Origin: Pseudomonadota bacterium
GTDB taxonomy: Bacteria > Pseudomonadota > Gammaproteobacteria > Burkholderiales > Burkholderiaceae
NCBI GenBank assembly: GCA_021778935.1
Contig: JAJYBQ010000153.1
Location: 1 to 6,161, forward strand
Length of the DNA: 6,161 bases
Direction: 5' to 3'
Shown here in pieces: positions 1 to 6,161 of the stretch. A model generated the notes under the pieces. The model did not search any database, was not told the DNA's origin, and worked only from the letters and a program-made list of their open reading frames with translations. Both the position numbers and the translations under genes were made by a program. Every line of letters starts with the position of its first letter. The stretch's first letter is position 1.

Positions 1-1
1 G

Positions 2-886
2 CTGCCCGTGCTTGCCTGGTCGCGCTACAAGCTGCCGTCCGGCGCGCTCCCGGCGGCAGTCGTCGACAACGCGGCGGTGCAGATCGGTGCGCACCTCGCC
101 GCCCGCGGCGCGCGCTGCGCGGTGGCCGATACGCTCTATTCCATCGACCAGTTGCCGGAATCCCTCGGGGAAGTGCGCGATGTCGCAGAGTCGCTGTTCG
201 GCGTCGCGACGCGCGGCCAACCGCTCAAGGTCGATCAGAAATCGCTGCGCGAACCCATCCTCATGCTCGCCGATTCGCGCTATCTGCTCGCCGCCATCGT
301 CGTTCCCGAGGGCACACCCGTGTACCACTGGCAGGAGACCGGCGTCGACCCCGACTCGAAAACCGCGGCGGAACAGGCCTTCGCCGAACAACTGACCAGC
401 GTCCTGGCGCCGGTGATGACGGGATGCCGCTACCGCGCGCTCGCGCCCAATGCGTTCCACGCGGCGCTGCGTTTCGGCGACCGCGAGCTGCGAGCGTTTT
501 CGCTGGATGCGGCGGTGTCGTATCTCAAGCTCACCTACGAGCTGCTGCCCACCTCCCTGCAGGCGACCATCGCGCCGTACGAGAACAAGCGCGACCGGCC
601 GGCAACCGAATTGCGGATCGGCATCTCGGCCACCGACGACGACGATGCGGTGATCGAGGGCGTGGTCTGGCCGCTACTCGGCGACGATGAAGAGCAGGCG
701 ACGGAAGAGGTGGAAGCGGCGATCAAGCGCATGGGCATCCACAAGATCGTCACCCACGCACACCGTTTCCCGCTCGAGTACTGCGACGATTGCGGCGCAC
801 CGATGTTCCCCAACCCCTCGGGCCACTCGGTGCACACGGAGCCGATGGAGGACGAGGGCGACCGGCCGGCGAGTCCGCTGCACTGA
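2..886 (+). CDS. DUF2863-like protein of unknown function (5' end outside window)
   Basis: The frame is open from base 2 and runs to a TGA at 884-886, giving 294 visible residues. It reads into the window edge, so the true start lies upstream. The first visible residues (LPVLAWSRYKLPSG) and the later stretches LYSIDQLPESLGEV and DSRYLLAAIVVP match my memory of DUF2863 proteins. Those are about 400 residues long, so roughly 100 N-terminal residues are probably missing. Near the C-terminus a CDDCGAPMFPNP segment has a CxxC pair that could bind a metal or form half of a zinc ribbon; the second half is not obvious. No signal peptide or membrane segment is visible in this part. The function of the family is unknown to me. 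The next gene starts 16 nt downstream on the same strand, so the two are probably co-transcribed. The family call is from memory of sequence patterns, not a search. A GTG at base 8 is in frame but sits in the middle of a conserved stretch, so I do not take it as the start. Confidence 0.75.
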   Translation: MPVLAWSRYKLPSGALPAAVVDNAAVQIGAHLAARGARCAVADTLYSIDQLPESLGEVRDVAESLFGVATRGQPLKVDQKSLREPILMLADSRYLLAAIVVPEGTPVYHWQETGVDPDSKTAAEQAFAEQLTSVLAPVMTGCRYRALAPNAFHAALRFGDRELRAFSLDAAVSYLKLTYELLPTSLQATIAPYENKRDRPATELRIGISATDDDDAVIEGVVWPLLGDDEEQATEEVEAAIKRMGIHKIVTHAHRFPLEYCDDCGAPMFPNPSGHSVHTEPMEDEGDRPASPLH

Positions 887-902
887 ACGCAACGGATCCA
901 CG

Positions 903-1645
<743 letters not shown>

Positions 1646-1649
<4 letters not shown>

Positions 1650-2464
1650 ACCGAAGTCGGCACGCTCGGGAAACCCACCCTGCGCCGCCGTTCGAACAGG
1701 CATACCGCGGCTGCCGCGGCGACGTTCAGCGACTCCACCGAGCCACTGGTGGGGATGCATACGCGCCGGGTGCACACCGCGAGGGACTCCGCGGAGATCC
1801 CGGCCCCCTCCCCGCCCAGAATCCAGCCCACCGAACGACCCGCGGGCAGATCCGTTTCCCACAGCGACGCGGCATCGTGCGCAACGGCCGCGATCCACTC
1901 GCCCTGGAGCACGGCGGGTAACTCCTGCGCCGCGACGTGCTCATGAATGGCGATCCGGAAATGGGCCCCCATCCCGGAGCGCAACACCTTCGGCGCCCAG
2001 AGACCAGCGGTATTCGCCGACGCCAGCACGTGACGGATCCCCGCCGCCGCCGCGGTGCGCAACAGCGTTCCGGCATTGCCCGGATCCTGGATGCCGTCCA
2101 GATACAGAAGATCCTCGTCGGCGGCGTGCAGGCGCTCCGGACGTGGCACCGACACCAGCAACGTCAGGCCGGCACCGCGCTCCACCGGGGCAATCCGGTC
2201 ATACAACGCCGGGGCGAGTTCATAGCACGGCAGGCCGCCGCCCGAGTTCCGCAGCAGGTCCTGCACCCGCGATGCCACCGCGCCCTGCGCCGCACCGCGG
2301 CGCACGAGGATCGCCTCGACGGGAAACCCCGCATTCCCCGCCGCCTGCGCCAGATGCAGCCCTTCGGCCAAGGTCTGGCCAACCTCGCGCGCGGCCCGCG
2401 GCACCGTCGCGATCCGCAACCAGCGGCGATAGGACGGATTCGATTCGGAAGCGATCGCTTTCAT
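1646..2464 (-). CDS. TrmH/SpoU-family (SPOUT) RNA 2'-O-methyltransferase
   Basis: This 272-residue protein is expected to transfer a methyl group from S-adenosylmethionine to a ribose 2'-OH in rRNA or tRNA. The three SpoU motifs are all present. Motif 1 is [17 protein letters not shown] (122-138) with Asn130 and Arg136, motif 2 is LGGEGAGIS (216-224), and motif 3 is [13 protein letters not shown] (237-249) with Glu244, Ser245 and Asn247. These form the trefoil-knot cofactor site in the family. Residues 28-105 fit the small RNA substrate-binding domain, as in RlmB. The ATG at 2464 overlaps the rnhB stop as ATGA, and no strong Shine-Dalgarno is visible, so translation is probably coupled to rnhB. 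The frame stays open to 2683, but that extension overlaps rnhB and is Arg-rich, and the family N-terminus fits the chosen start. The target nucleotide cannot be deduced: RlmB (23S G2251) is the nearest well-known relative, but several paralogues look alike, so I give no symbol. Confidence 0.9.
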
Positions 2465-3054
2465 GGCCGAAACCAACCCAGGCCACGGTCGGCGTGCGCT
2501 ACGGCATCGCGTACCGGGGCAAAGGAGCGACGATGCGCCGGACAAGGCCCGCGCTCGCGCAGCACCGCCAAGTGCCGCGGCGTGGGATACCCGAAATGGA
2601 CGGCGAATCCATACCCGGGATACTGTGCATCGAGCGCGCGCAACAACGCGTCGCGATGGGTTTTCGCAAGGATCGACGCACAACTGATCGCCGGCTCGGT
2701 CGCATCGCCGCCCACGATTGCACGCGCGCCGATCGCCAACCGCGGCAGCGTGTTGCCGTCGATCAACGCAAATTCCGCCGCGGGCGACAGCGCCTCGAGG
2801 GCGCGCCGCATCGCCAGCAGACTCGCCTGCAGGATGTTGTGGGTATCGATCTCCTCCACACTCGCGACCGCCACGCTCCAGGCCAACGCCCGCTCGCGCA
2901 CCGCCTGCGCCAGGCGCTCGCGCTGCCGCGCCGTCAGGCGTTTCGAATCCCGCGCGCCCTCGATCGGTCGATCCGGATGCAGGATCACCGCCGCAGCCAC
3001 GACCGGACCTGCGAGCGGTCCGCGGCCCGCCTCATCGACGCCGGCGACGTACAT
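2461..3054 (-). CDS. rnhB: Ribonuclease HII
   Basis: This 197-residue enzyme cleaves the RNA strand of RNA-DNA hybrids and nicks at single ribonucleotides in DNA, starting ribonucleotide excision repair. It is nearly the same length as the E. coli enzyme (198). The four metal-binding acids are present: Asp7 and Glu8 in AGVDEAGRG, Asp99 in LIDGN, and Asp117 in VGGD. Their spacing (92 and 18 residues) equals that of E. coli Asp16, Asp108 and Asp126. RDSKRL (35-40), the ASILAK block and the C-terminal HFGYPTPRH and HRRSF segments also fit the family. The ATG at 3054 was chosen because AAGGGGGG precedes it closely; an in-frame ATG at 3114 would add 20 residues that do not resemble the family. The lpxB stop lies 76 nt upstream, and that gap holds a hairpin-forming repeat. 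The stop codon overlaps the methyltransferase start. Co-transcription with lpxB is the usual proteobacterial arrangement. Confidence 0.96.
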   Translation of the reverse strand: MYVAGVDEAGRGPLAGPVVAAAVILHPDRPIEGARDSKRLTARQRERLAQAVRERALAWSVAVASVEEIDTHNILQASLLAMRRALEALSPAAEFALIDGNTLPRLAIGARAIVGGDATEPAISCASILAKTHRDALLRALDAQYPGYGFAVHFGYPTPRHLAVLRERGPCPAHRRSFAPVRDAVAHADRGLGWFRP

Positions 3055-3058
3055 CAAG

Positions 3059-3066
3059 CCCCCCTT
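3059..3066 (-). promoter_or_regulatory. Strong ribosome-binding site of rnhB
   Basis: On the minus strand AAGGGGGG is followed by CTTG and the ATG at 3054. The AAGGGG core sits 6 nt from the start. This is the clearest Shine-Dalgarno in the window and supports the 3054 start over the upstream ATG at 3114. Confidence 0.7.
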
Positions 3067-3071
3067 CTGCC

Positions 3072-3092
3072 GCACCCGACGTCCGGGCGTGC
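3072..3092. repeat. Hairpin-forming repeat, copy B, between lpxB and rnhB
   Basis: The segment 3074-3091 matches 4392-4409 at 16 of 18 positions: twelve identical bases, two mismatches, then four identical bases. It can fold with 3072-3078 pairing 3084-3092 around a 5-nt ACGTC loop, giving 7 base pairs with a 2-nt bulge (3087-3088). It lies in the 76-nt gap, about 40 nt after the lpxB stop and 17-20 nt before the rnhB start, just upstream of the rnhB ribosome-binding site. No T-tract follows on the minus strand, so it does not look like an intrinsic terminator. The pairing was found by eye. Confidence 0.5.
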
Positions 3093-3130
3093 AGGCGTCG
3101 CCAGCCGGCGCCATGGCACGGCCGCCACCC

Positions 3131-4306
3131 TCACACCCGGCCCCGGCGGGCCATCTCGATCGTCTGCAGAATCGCCGCCGTCGCCAGCGCCGGGGTATCG
3201 CGCTGCATCGACGCGTGCATCGCGCAATAACGCTCGTGTAGACGCCGCCGCCCGGCCGCATCGCCGAGCACATCGAGCAGCGCGCGGGCGATCGCCGGCG
3301 CCGTCGCCCGCTCCTGTAACAGTTCCGGGACGATCGCCTCGCCGGCCAGGACGTTGGGCAAGCCAACCCAGGGCAGGTAACCGCCGATCCGTCGCATGAT
3401 CCAAGCCGACGACGCCGGCATGCGGTATGCGATCACCATCGGACGCTTATAGAGCGCCGCTTCCAGCGTTGCCGTGCCGCTGGCGACCAGCACCCCGTCG
3501 CACGCCTCCAGACAGTCGTGCGAGCGGCCATCGAACCAGTGCAGACGCTCCCGCACCTCCGGGCGCGAGCCGATCTGCGATTCCACCATCGTCCGCAGGC
3601 TGCGATCGGCCACCGGCAGCAGGAACCGCGCAGCGGGATGGGCGCGCGCGATCTCCCGCGCCGCGTCCAGGAATACCGGGCCGATGTACTCCACCTCGGC
3701 GCGTCGGCTCCCGGGCAGCAGTGCGACGATCGGAGATCCCGTCCCGAACAGACCGGTCAGCCCCAAGCGCGCGCGTGCGGCATCCGCATCCGGGTCCATC
3801 GGAATCTCGCTCGCCAGGGGATGACCGACATAGCTCGCCGGAATCCCGGCCCGATCGTAGATCTCCTGCTCGAAGGGAAATACGAGCAGCACGCGGTCGG
3901 CTGCCTTGCGGATCCGCTCGATGCGCCCGCCGCGCCACGCCCAGATCGAAGGGCTCACGTAGTGCACCGTCGGGATCCCCGCGGCCCGCGCCTTCGCCTC
4001 CAGCGCCAGATTGAAATCCGGCGAATCGACCCCGACCAGCGCCGCGCAACGGCCCGCGACCAGACGGTCGAACACTCCGCGTCGCAGCCGCAACAGACGG
4101 GGCAATTCGCGCAGCACCTCGATGTAGCCGCGCACGGAAAGCTCGCGCACGTGGTGCCAGGCTTCGCACCCCGCCGCGATCATGCGATCACCCGCGATTC
4201 CTGCGGCTGCATAGGGCGGATCGTGCCGCCGCAGCGCCGCCACCACCGGCGCCGCCAGCAGATCCCCGGAAGTCTCTCCGGCCACGAACGCGATTGGCTC
4301 AGACAT
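3131..4306 (-). CDS. lpxB: Lipid-A-disaccharide synthase
   Basis: This 391-residue membrane-associated GT-B-like glycosyltransferase (CAZy GT19) joins UDP-2,3-diacylglucosamine to lipid X to give the beta-1,6-linked disaccharide 1-phosphate. Family blocks appear in order: [12 protein letters not shown] (8-19), VGVDSPDFN (91-99) with Asp94 aligned to the proposed catalytic Asp98 of E. coli, [11 protein letters not shown] (115-125), [11 protein letters not shown] (196-206), [11 protein letters not shown] (275-285) and LPNVLAG (316-322). Length is close to E. coli LpxB (382). The sequence [11 protein letters not shown] resembles betaproteobacterial LpxB as I recall it. I chose the ATG at 4306, four residues shorter at the N-terminus than E. 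coli when aligned on the GETSGD motif. A TTG at 4333 would add nine residues, but neither start has a visible Shine-Dalgarno. The lpxA stop is 107 nt upstream, which is long for this cluster; that gap holds a hairpin repeat and a possible -10 element. Confidence 0.97.
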   Translation of the reverse strand: MSEPIAFVAGETSGDLLAAPVVAALRRHDPPYAAAGIAGDRMIAAGCEAWHHVRELSVRGYIEVLRELPRLLRLRRGVFDRLVAGRCAALVGVDSPDFNLALEAKARAAGIPTVHYVSPSIWAWRGGRIERIRKAADRVLLVFPFEQEIYDRAGIPASYVGHPLASEIPMDPDADAARARLGLTGLFGTGSPIVALLPGSRRAEVEYIGPVFLDAAREIARAHPAARFLLPVADRSLRTMVESQIGSRPEVRERLHWFDGRSHDCLEACDGVLVASGTATLEAALYKRPMVIAYRMPASSAWIMRRIGGYLPWVGLPNVLAGEAIVPELLQERATAPAIARALLDVLGDAAGRRRLHERYCAMHASMQRDTPALATAAILQTIEMARRGRV

Positions 4307-4314
4307 GCGAAAAA

Positions 4315-4320
4315 ATTCTA
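4315..4320 (-). promoter_or_regulatory. Possible -10 element just upstream of lpxB
   Basis: On the minus strand TAGAAT matches the sigma-70 -10 consensus at 5 of 6 positions and lies in the only A/T-rich patch of the gap. It ends 8 nt before the lpxB ATG, so transcription from it would start at or next to the ATG and give a leaderless mRNA. No convincing -35 hexamer is seen at 16-18 nt. A T-run follows it directly. A weak and speculative call. Confidence 0.2.
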
Positions 4321-4383
4321 TGCGATGGCGCAAGGGTGGATATTCGGTCCGCGCGCGCTCGGAGCAATATCAGGCGTGGAGGA

Positions 4384-4409
4384 ACGCGCGGACCCGACGT
4401 CCGCCCGTG
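4384..4409. repeat. Hairpin-forming repeat, copy A, between lpxA and lpxB
   Basis: The core GCGGAC (4388-4393) pairs perfectly with GTCCGC (4399-4404) around the 5-nt loop CCGAC. After one C-C mismatch, three more pairs join 4384-4386 to 4406-4408. The segment 4392-4409 is the second copy of the sequence at 3074-3091. On the minus strand the hairpin begins about 5 nt after the lpxA stop and ends about 80 nt before lpxB. There is no U-tract after it, so it may act as a processing or stability element rather than a terminator. Confidence 0.5.
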
Positions 4410-4413
4410 GCTG

Positions 4414-5205
4414 CTACCGAACGACTCCCCGCCCCGGAACTGCCAGAAACTCCGTGAAAACCCGCAATACCGCCGCGCAATCCTCCGCAAGTTCCGCAAT
4501 CCGCGACTCCAGCGTCGCGCGCGCCTCGGCCAGCGGCAGATTCTCCCGATACACCGTCCGATATGCACGCCGCAGTTCGGCGATTGCCGCCGCCGAAAAC
4601 CCGCGTCGCCGCAACCCCTCGACATGAACCCCATGGGCCTGCGCCGGATTGCCGCTGCACATCACGTACGGCGGCAAGTCCTGCAACAGGATCGTGCCGC
4701 CGCCGCACATCGTGTGCACACCCACCCGCACGAACTGATGCACCGCCGACATGCCGCCGATGATCGCGTGGTCTGCCACCTGCACATGTCCGGCCAACTG
4801 CACAGCGTTGGCGAGAATCGTGTTGCTGCCCACGACGCAGTCGTGCGCAACGTGCACATAGCCCATGATCCAGTTGTTCGACCCGATCCGGGTCACACCG
4901 CCGCCCTGCACCGTTCCGGTATTGATCAGGCAGTGCTCGCGAAACAGGTTGCCGTCACCGATGACGAGTTGCGTATCCTCACCGGCATATTTCTTGTCCT
5001 GCGGCTCGGTGCCGATCGAACTGAAGGGAAAAATCCGGTTGTCGGCACCGAGGCTGGTGTTTCCAGCCAGCACGGCGTGCGCACCGATCGAGGTTCCGCG
5101 TCCGACCCGCACCTTCGCGCCGATCACCGCATACGGCCCGACCTCGACGCCCTCGGCGAGTTCCGCGCCGTTCTCGACGATCGCCGTGGCATGTACGTTC
5201 ACCAT
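4414..5205 (-). CDS. lpxA: UDP-N-acetylglucosamine O-acyltransferase
   Basis: This 263-residue cytoplasmic enzyme catalyses the first step of lipid A synthesis, transfer of a 3-hydroxyacyl chain from ACP to O-3 of UDP-GlcNAc. E. coli LpxA is 262 residues. The N-terminal two-thirds is a left-handed beta-helix of hexapeptide repeats, and the last 70 or so residues from EGLRRRGFS are the helical C-terminal domain. His121 in VHVAHDC aligns with the general base His125 of E. coli. His118, His140 and His156 match His122, His144 and His160, and the KYAGE loop holds Lys72. The fully conserved GTVQGGG segment is at 97-103. Gly169 falls at the position of the E. coli acyl-length ruler Gly173. The ATG at 5205 lies 3 nt after the fabZ stop, with GGGGG 8 nt upstream as a weak ribosome-binding site; coupling to fabZ translation is likely. 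The hairpin repeat follows the TAG stop. Confidence 0.98.
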   Translation of the reverse strand: MVNVHATAIVENGAELAEGVEVGPYAVIGAKVRVGRGTSIGAHAVLAGNTSLGADNRIFPFSSIGTEPQDKKYAGEDTQLVIGDGNLFREHCLINTGTVQGGGVTRIGSNNWIMGYVHVAHDCVVGSNTILANAVQLAGHVQVADHAIIGGMSAVHQFVRVGVHTMCGGGTILLQDLPPYVMCSGNPAQAHGVHVEGLRRRGFSAAAIAELRRAYRTVYRENLPLAEARATLESRIAELAEDCAAVLRVFTEFLAVPGRGVVR

Positions 5206-5208
5206 CGA

Positions 5209-5727
5209 TCAGGCCCCCGGGCCACAGCACAAGCCACCCGACGGATCCGCCGCCGCATCCCCGCCGCGATCGCTGTCGACGCCGGGCGCCTCGATCTGCC
5301 GGTACGCGCACATCAATTCCGCCTCGCAGGCGACCTGCCCGTCCACCAGCGTGCGGCCGAGGAACTTGGCGATTCCCCGCATTTCGCGCTCCATCGACAC
5401 TTCGAGCCGCATCTGGTCGCCGGGCATGATCGGCCGCTTGAAACGCGCCTTGTCGATGCCCGCGAAGTAGTACAACCCGTCGGAATGCGCCTTCTGACCG
5501 TGCGTAACGAACGCCAGGATGGCCGCCGCCTGTGCCATCGACTCGAGGATCAGAACCCCCGGCATCACCGGATAGTGCGGAAAATGCCCGGTGAACACCG
5601 GCTCGTTGGCCGACACGTTCTTGAGCGCAACGATGCGCTTGCCGGACTCGACCTCCAGCACCCGATCGACCAGGATGATCGGAAAGCGGTGGGGCAACAG
5701 GGACAGGATTTGGCGAATGTCCATCAT
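5209..5727 (-). CDS. fabZ: 3-hydroxyacyl-[acyl-carrier-protein] dehydratase
   Basis: This 172-residue hot-dog-fold enzyme removes water from 3-hydroxyacyl-ACP to give trans-2-enoyl-ACP in fatty acid elongation. It competes with LpxA and LpxD for 3-hydroxyacyl chains. Key features are [14 protein letters not shown] (10-23), the catalytic His48 in [11 protein letters not shown], Glu62 in ILESMAQ, and [14 protein letters not shown] (86-99). The conserved fold ends near CAYR at residue 143. The remaining 29 residues form a Gly/Ala/Asp-rich tail with a Cys-Cys pair at 167-168 that the roughly 150-residue family members lack. The start is either of two adjacent ATGs at 5727 and 5724; a GAGAAG ribosome-binding site at 5733-5738 serves both. 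The 5727 ATG overlaps the lpxD TGA by 4 nt, and the stop is 3 nt before lpxA. The dehydratase call is secure; the relevance of the tail is not. Confidence 0.97.
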   Translation of the reverse strand: MMDIRQILSLLPHRFPIILVDRVLEVESGKRIVALKNVSANEPVFTGHFPHYPVMPGVLILESMAQAAAILAFVTHGQKAHSDGLYYFAGIDKARFKRPIMPGDQMRLEVSMEREMRGIAKFLGRTLVDGQVACEAELMCAYRQIEAPGVDSDRGGDAAADPSGGLCCGPGA

Positions 5728-6161
5728 GATGTCTTCTCGTCTTGATCGCCCGACCCAGGGGCGTTGGCAGGGTTCGATTGGTGCAGGGCTTCCAGCCGGC
5801 GGATGCGATCGCGCAGTTCGACCAGGTGTCGCGACAGCGCCGCGTTGCGCTCCCAGTCGCGGTTGCGCATCATCGGGAACACGCCGGTATAGAAGTCCGG
5901 CTCGCGCAGGCTGCGCGACACCAGGGTACCGGCGCCGACCACCGTGCCGTCGACGATCTGTAGATGCCCATGGATCATCGCCGCACCACCGATCTGGCAG
6001 TTGCGACCGATGACGGCGCTGCCGGCGATCCCGACGCAACCCGCGATTGCGGTGTGCGCGCCGATCCGGCAATTGTGGCCGATCTGCACCTGGTTGTCGA
6101 TTTTCACGCCGTCCTCGACGACCGTGTCCCCCGCCGAGCCGCGGTCGATCGTCGTATTCGC
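5724..6161 (-). CDS. lpxD: UDP-3-O-acylglucosamine N-acyltransferase (5' end outside window)
   Basis: Only the C-terminal 145 residues are present; the family is about 340 long, so some 200 N-terminal residues lie beyond the right edge. LpxD adds the second 3-hydroxyacyl chain, to the 2-amino group of UDP-3-O-acylglucosamine, the third step of lipid A synthesis. The first visible residues, ANTTIDRG, are the conserved LpxD helix segment. They are followed by hexapeptide repeats ([14 protein letters not shown] and [18 protein letters not shown]). The His in QIGHN matches the catalytic His239 of E. coli, and the His in GGAAMIHGH lies in the second conserved His segment. After [10 protein letters not shown] come the helical ending and an acidic polar tail (SGDQDEKTS). 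The TGA at 5726-5724 sits inside the ATGATG that starts fabZ. Frame continuity to base 6161 was checked codon by codon; the GTG at 6107 is internal, not a start. Confidence 0.96.
   Translation of the reverse strand, partial: ANTTIDRGSAGDTVVEDGVKIDNQVQIGHNCRIGAHTAIAGCVGIAGSAVIGRNCQIGGAAMIHGHLQIVDGTVVGAGTLVSRSLREPDFYTGVFPMMRNRDWERNAALSRHLVELRDRIRRLEALHQSNPANAPGSGDQDEKTS
5733..5738 (-). promoter_or_regulatory. Ribosome-binding site of fabZ inside the end of lpxD
   Basis: GAGAAG on the minus strand lies 5 nt before the ATG at 5727 and 8 nt before the ATG at 5724. It is inside the last codons of lpxD, so fabZ initiation can be coupled to lpxD termination. It does not decide between the two starts. 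Confidence 0.55.

Noticed and set aside
1705..1719. Inverted repeat CCGCGG-CTG-CCGCGG as a terminator for the SEC-C gene
   Set aside because: It encodes part of the Ala-rich motif 3 region of the methyltransferase, has a 3-nt loop and no T-tract, so it is best explained by codon composition.
2465..2683. N-terminal extension of the RNA methyltransferase into rnhB
   Set aside because: The extra 73 residues overlap the rnhB coding sequence and do not resemble the family; the ATGA junction at 2464-2461 explains the start.
3055..3366. N-terminal extension of RNase HII to an upstream start
   Set aside because: The extra 104 residues are Arg-rich, overlap lpxB out of frame and precede a canonical RNase HII start with a strong ribosome-binding site.
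4310..4332. Short stem (4321-4332) followed by a T6 run on the minus strand, considered as an intrinsic terminator before lpxB
   Set aside because: The stem has only 4 base pairs and is separated from the T-run by AGAA; it would also end transcription at the lpxB start codon.
4307..4333. TTG start for lpxB nine codons upstream
   Set aside because: No ribosome-binding site precedes it, the added residues are not family-like, and ATG at 4306 gives the expected N-terminus.
4294..5745. A 483-codon open frame on the + strand opposite lpxA and fabZ
   Set aside because: It lies antisense to two genes with catalytic residues intact, has a His/Arg-rich product with no family resemblance, and no ribosome-binding site.

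Overview
The window is about two-thirds G+C and almost entirely coding. It looks like a chromosomal segment of a Gram-negative proteobacterium. Most of it is the left-reading lipid A / outer-membrane gene cluster lpxD-fabZ-lpxA-lpxB-rnhB. Two things point to Betaproteobacteria. First, rnhB is followed by a TrmH/SpoU-type RNA methyltransferase rather than the dnaE gene usual in enteric gammaproteobacteria. Second, the partial gene at the left edge resembles DUF2863, a family I know mainly from Betaproteobacteria. The order and genus cannot be read from this sequence.

Layout. On the + strand, bases 2-886 hold the 3' part of a DUF2863-like gene. It is followed after 16 nt by a complete 248-residue protein with an N-terminal SEC-C zinc-binding motif (903-1649). 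This pair converges on the minus-strand cluster, and the two end genes share a palindromic CTAG (1646-1649) that supplies a TAG stop on each strand. Reading leftward from the right edge, the minus strand carries lpxD (3' part, 6161-5724), fabZ (5727-5209), lpxA (5205-4414), lpxB (4306-3131), rnhB (3054-2461) and the RNA methyltransferase (2464-1646).

How the genes work together. LpxA acylates UDP-GlcNAc at O-3 and LpxD adds the N-2 acyl chain later. LpxB condenses two acylated sugars into the lipid A disaccharide. FabZ dehydrates the same 3-hydroxyacyl-ACP pool that LpxA and LpxD draw on. RnhB and the methyltransferase are nucleic-acid enzymes that ride at the end of the unit. lpxD/fabZ and rnhB/methyltransferase overlap by 4 nt (ATGA), and fabZ/lpxA are 3 nt apart, all consistent with translational coupling.

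The exceptions to this tight packing are the 107-nt gap before lpxB and the 76-nt gap before rnhB. Both contain a near-identical 18-nt hairpin-forming sequence, which is the least expected feature of the window. No RNA genes, CRISPR arrays, insertion sequences or integration sites were seen, and no intergenic stretch exceeds 300 nt. Overall this is ordinary core genome with a few details worth checking; I see no convincing evidence of a new multi-gene system.
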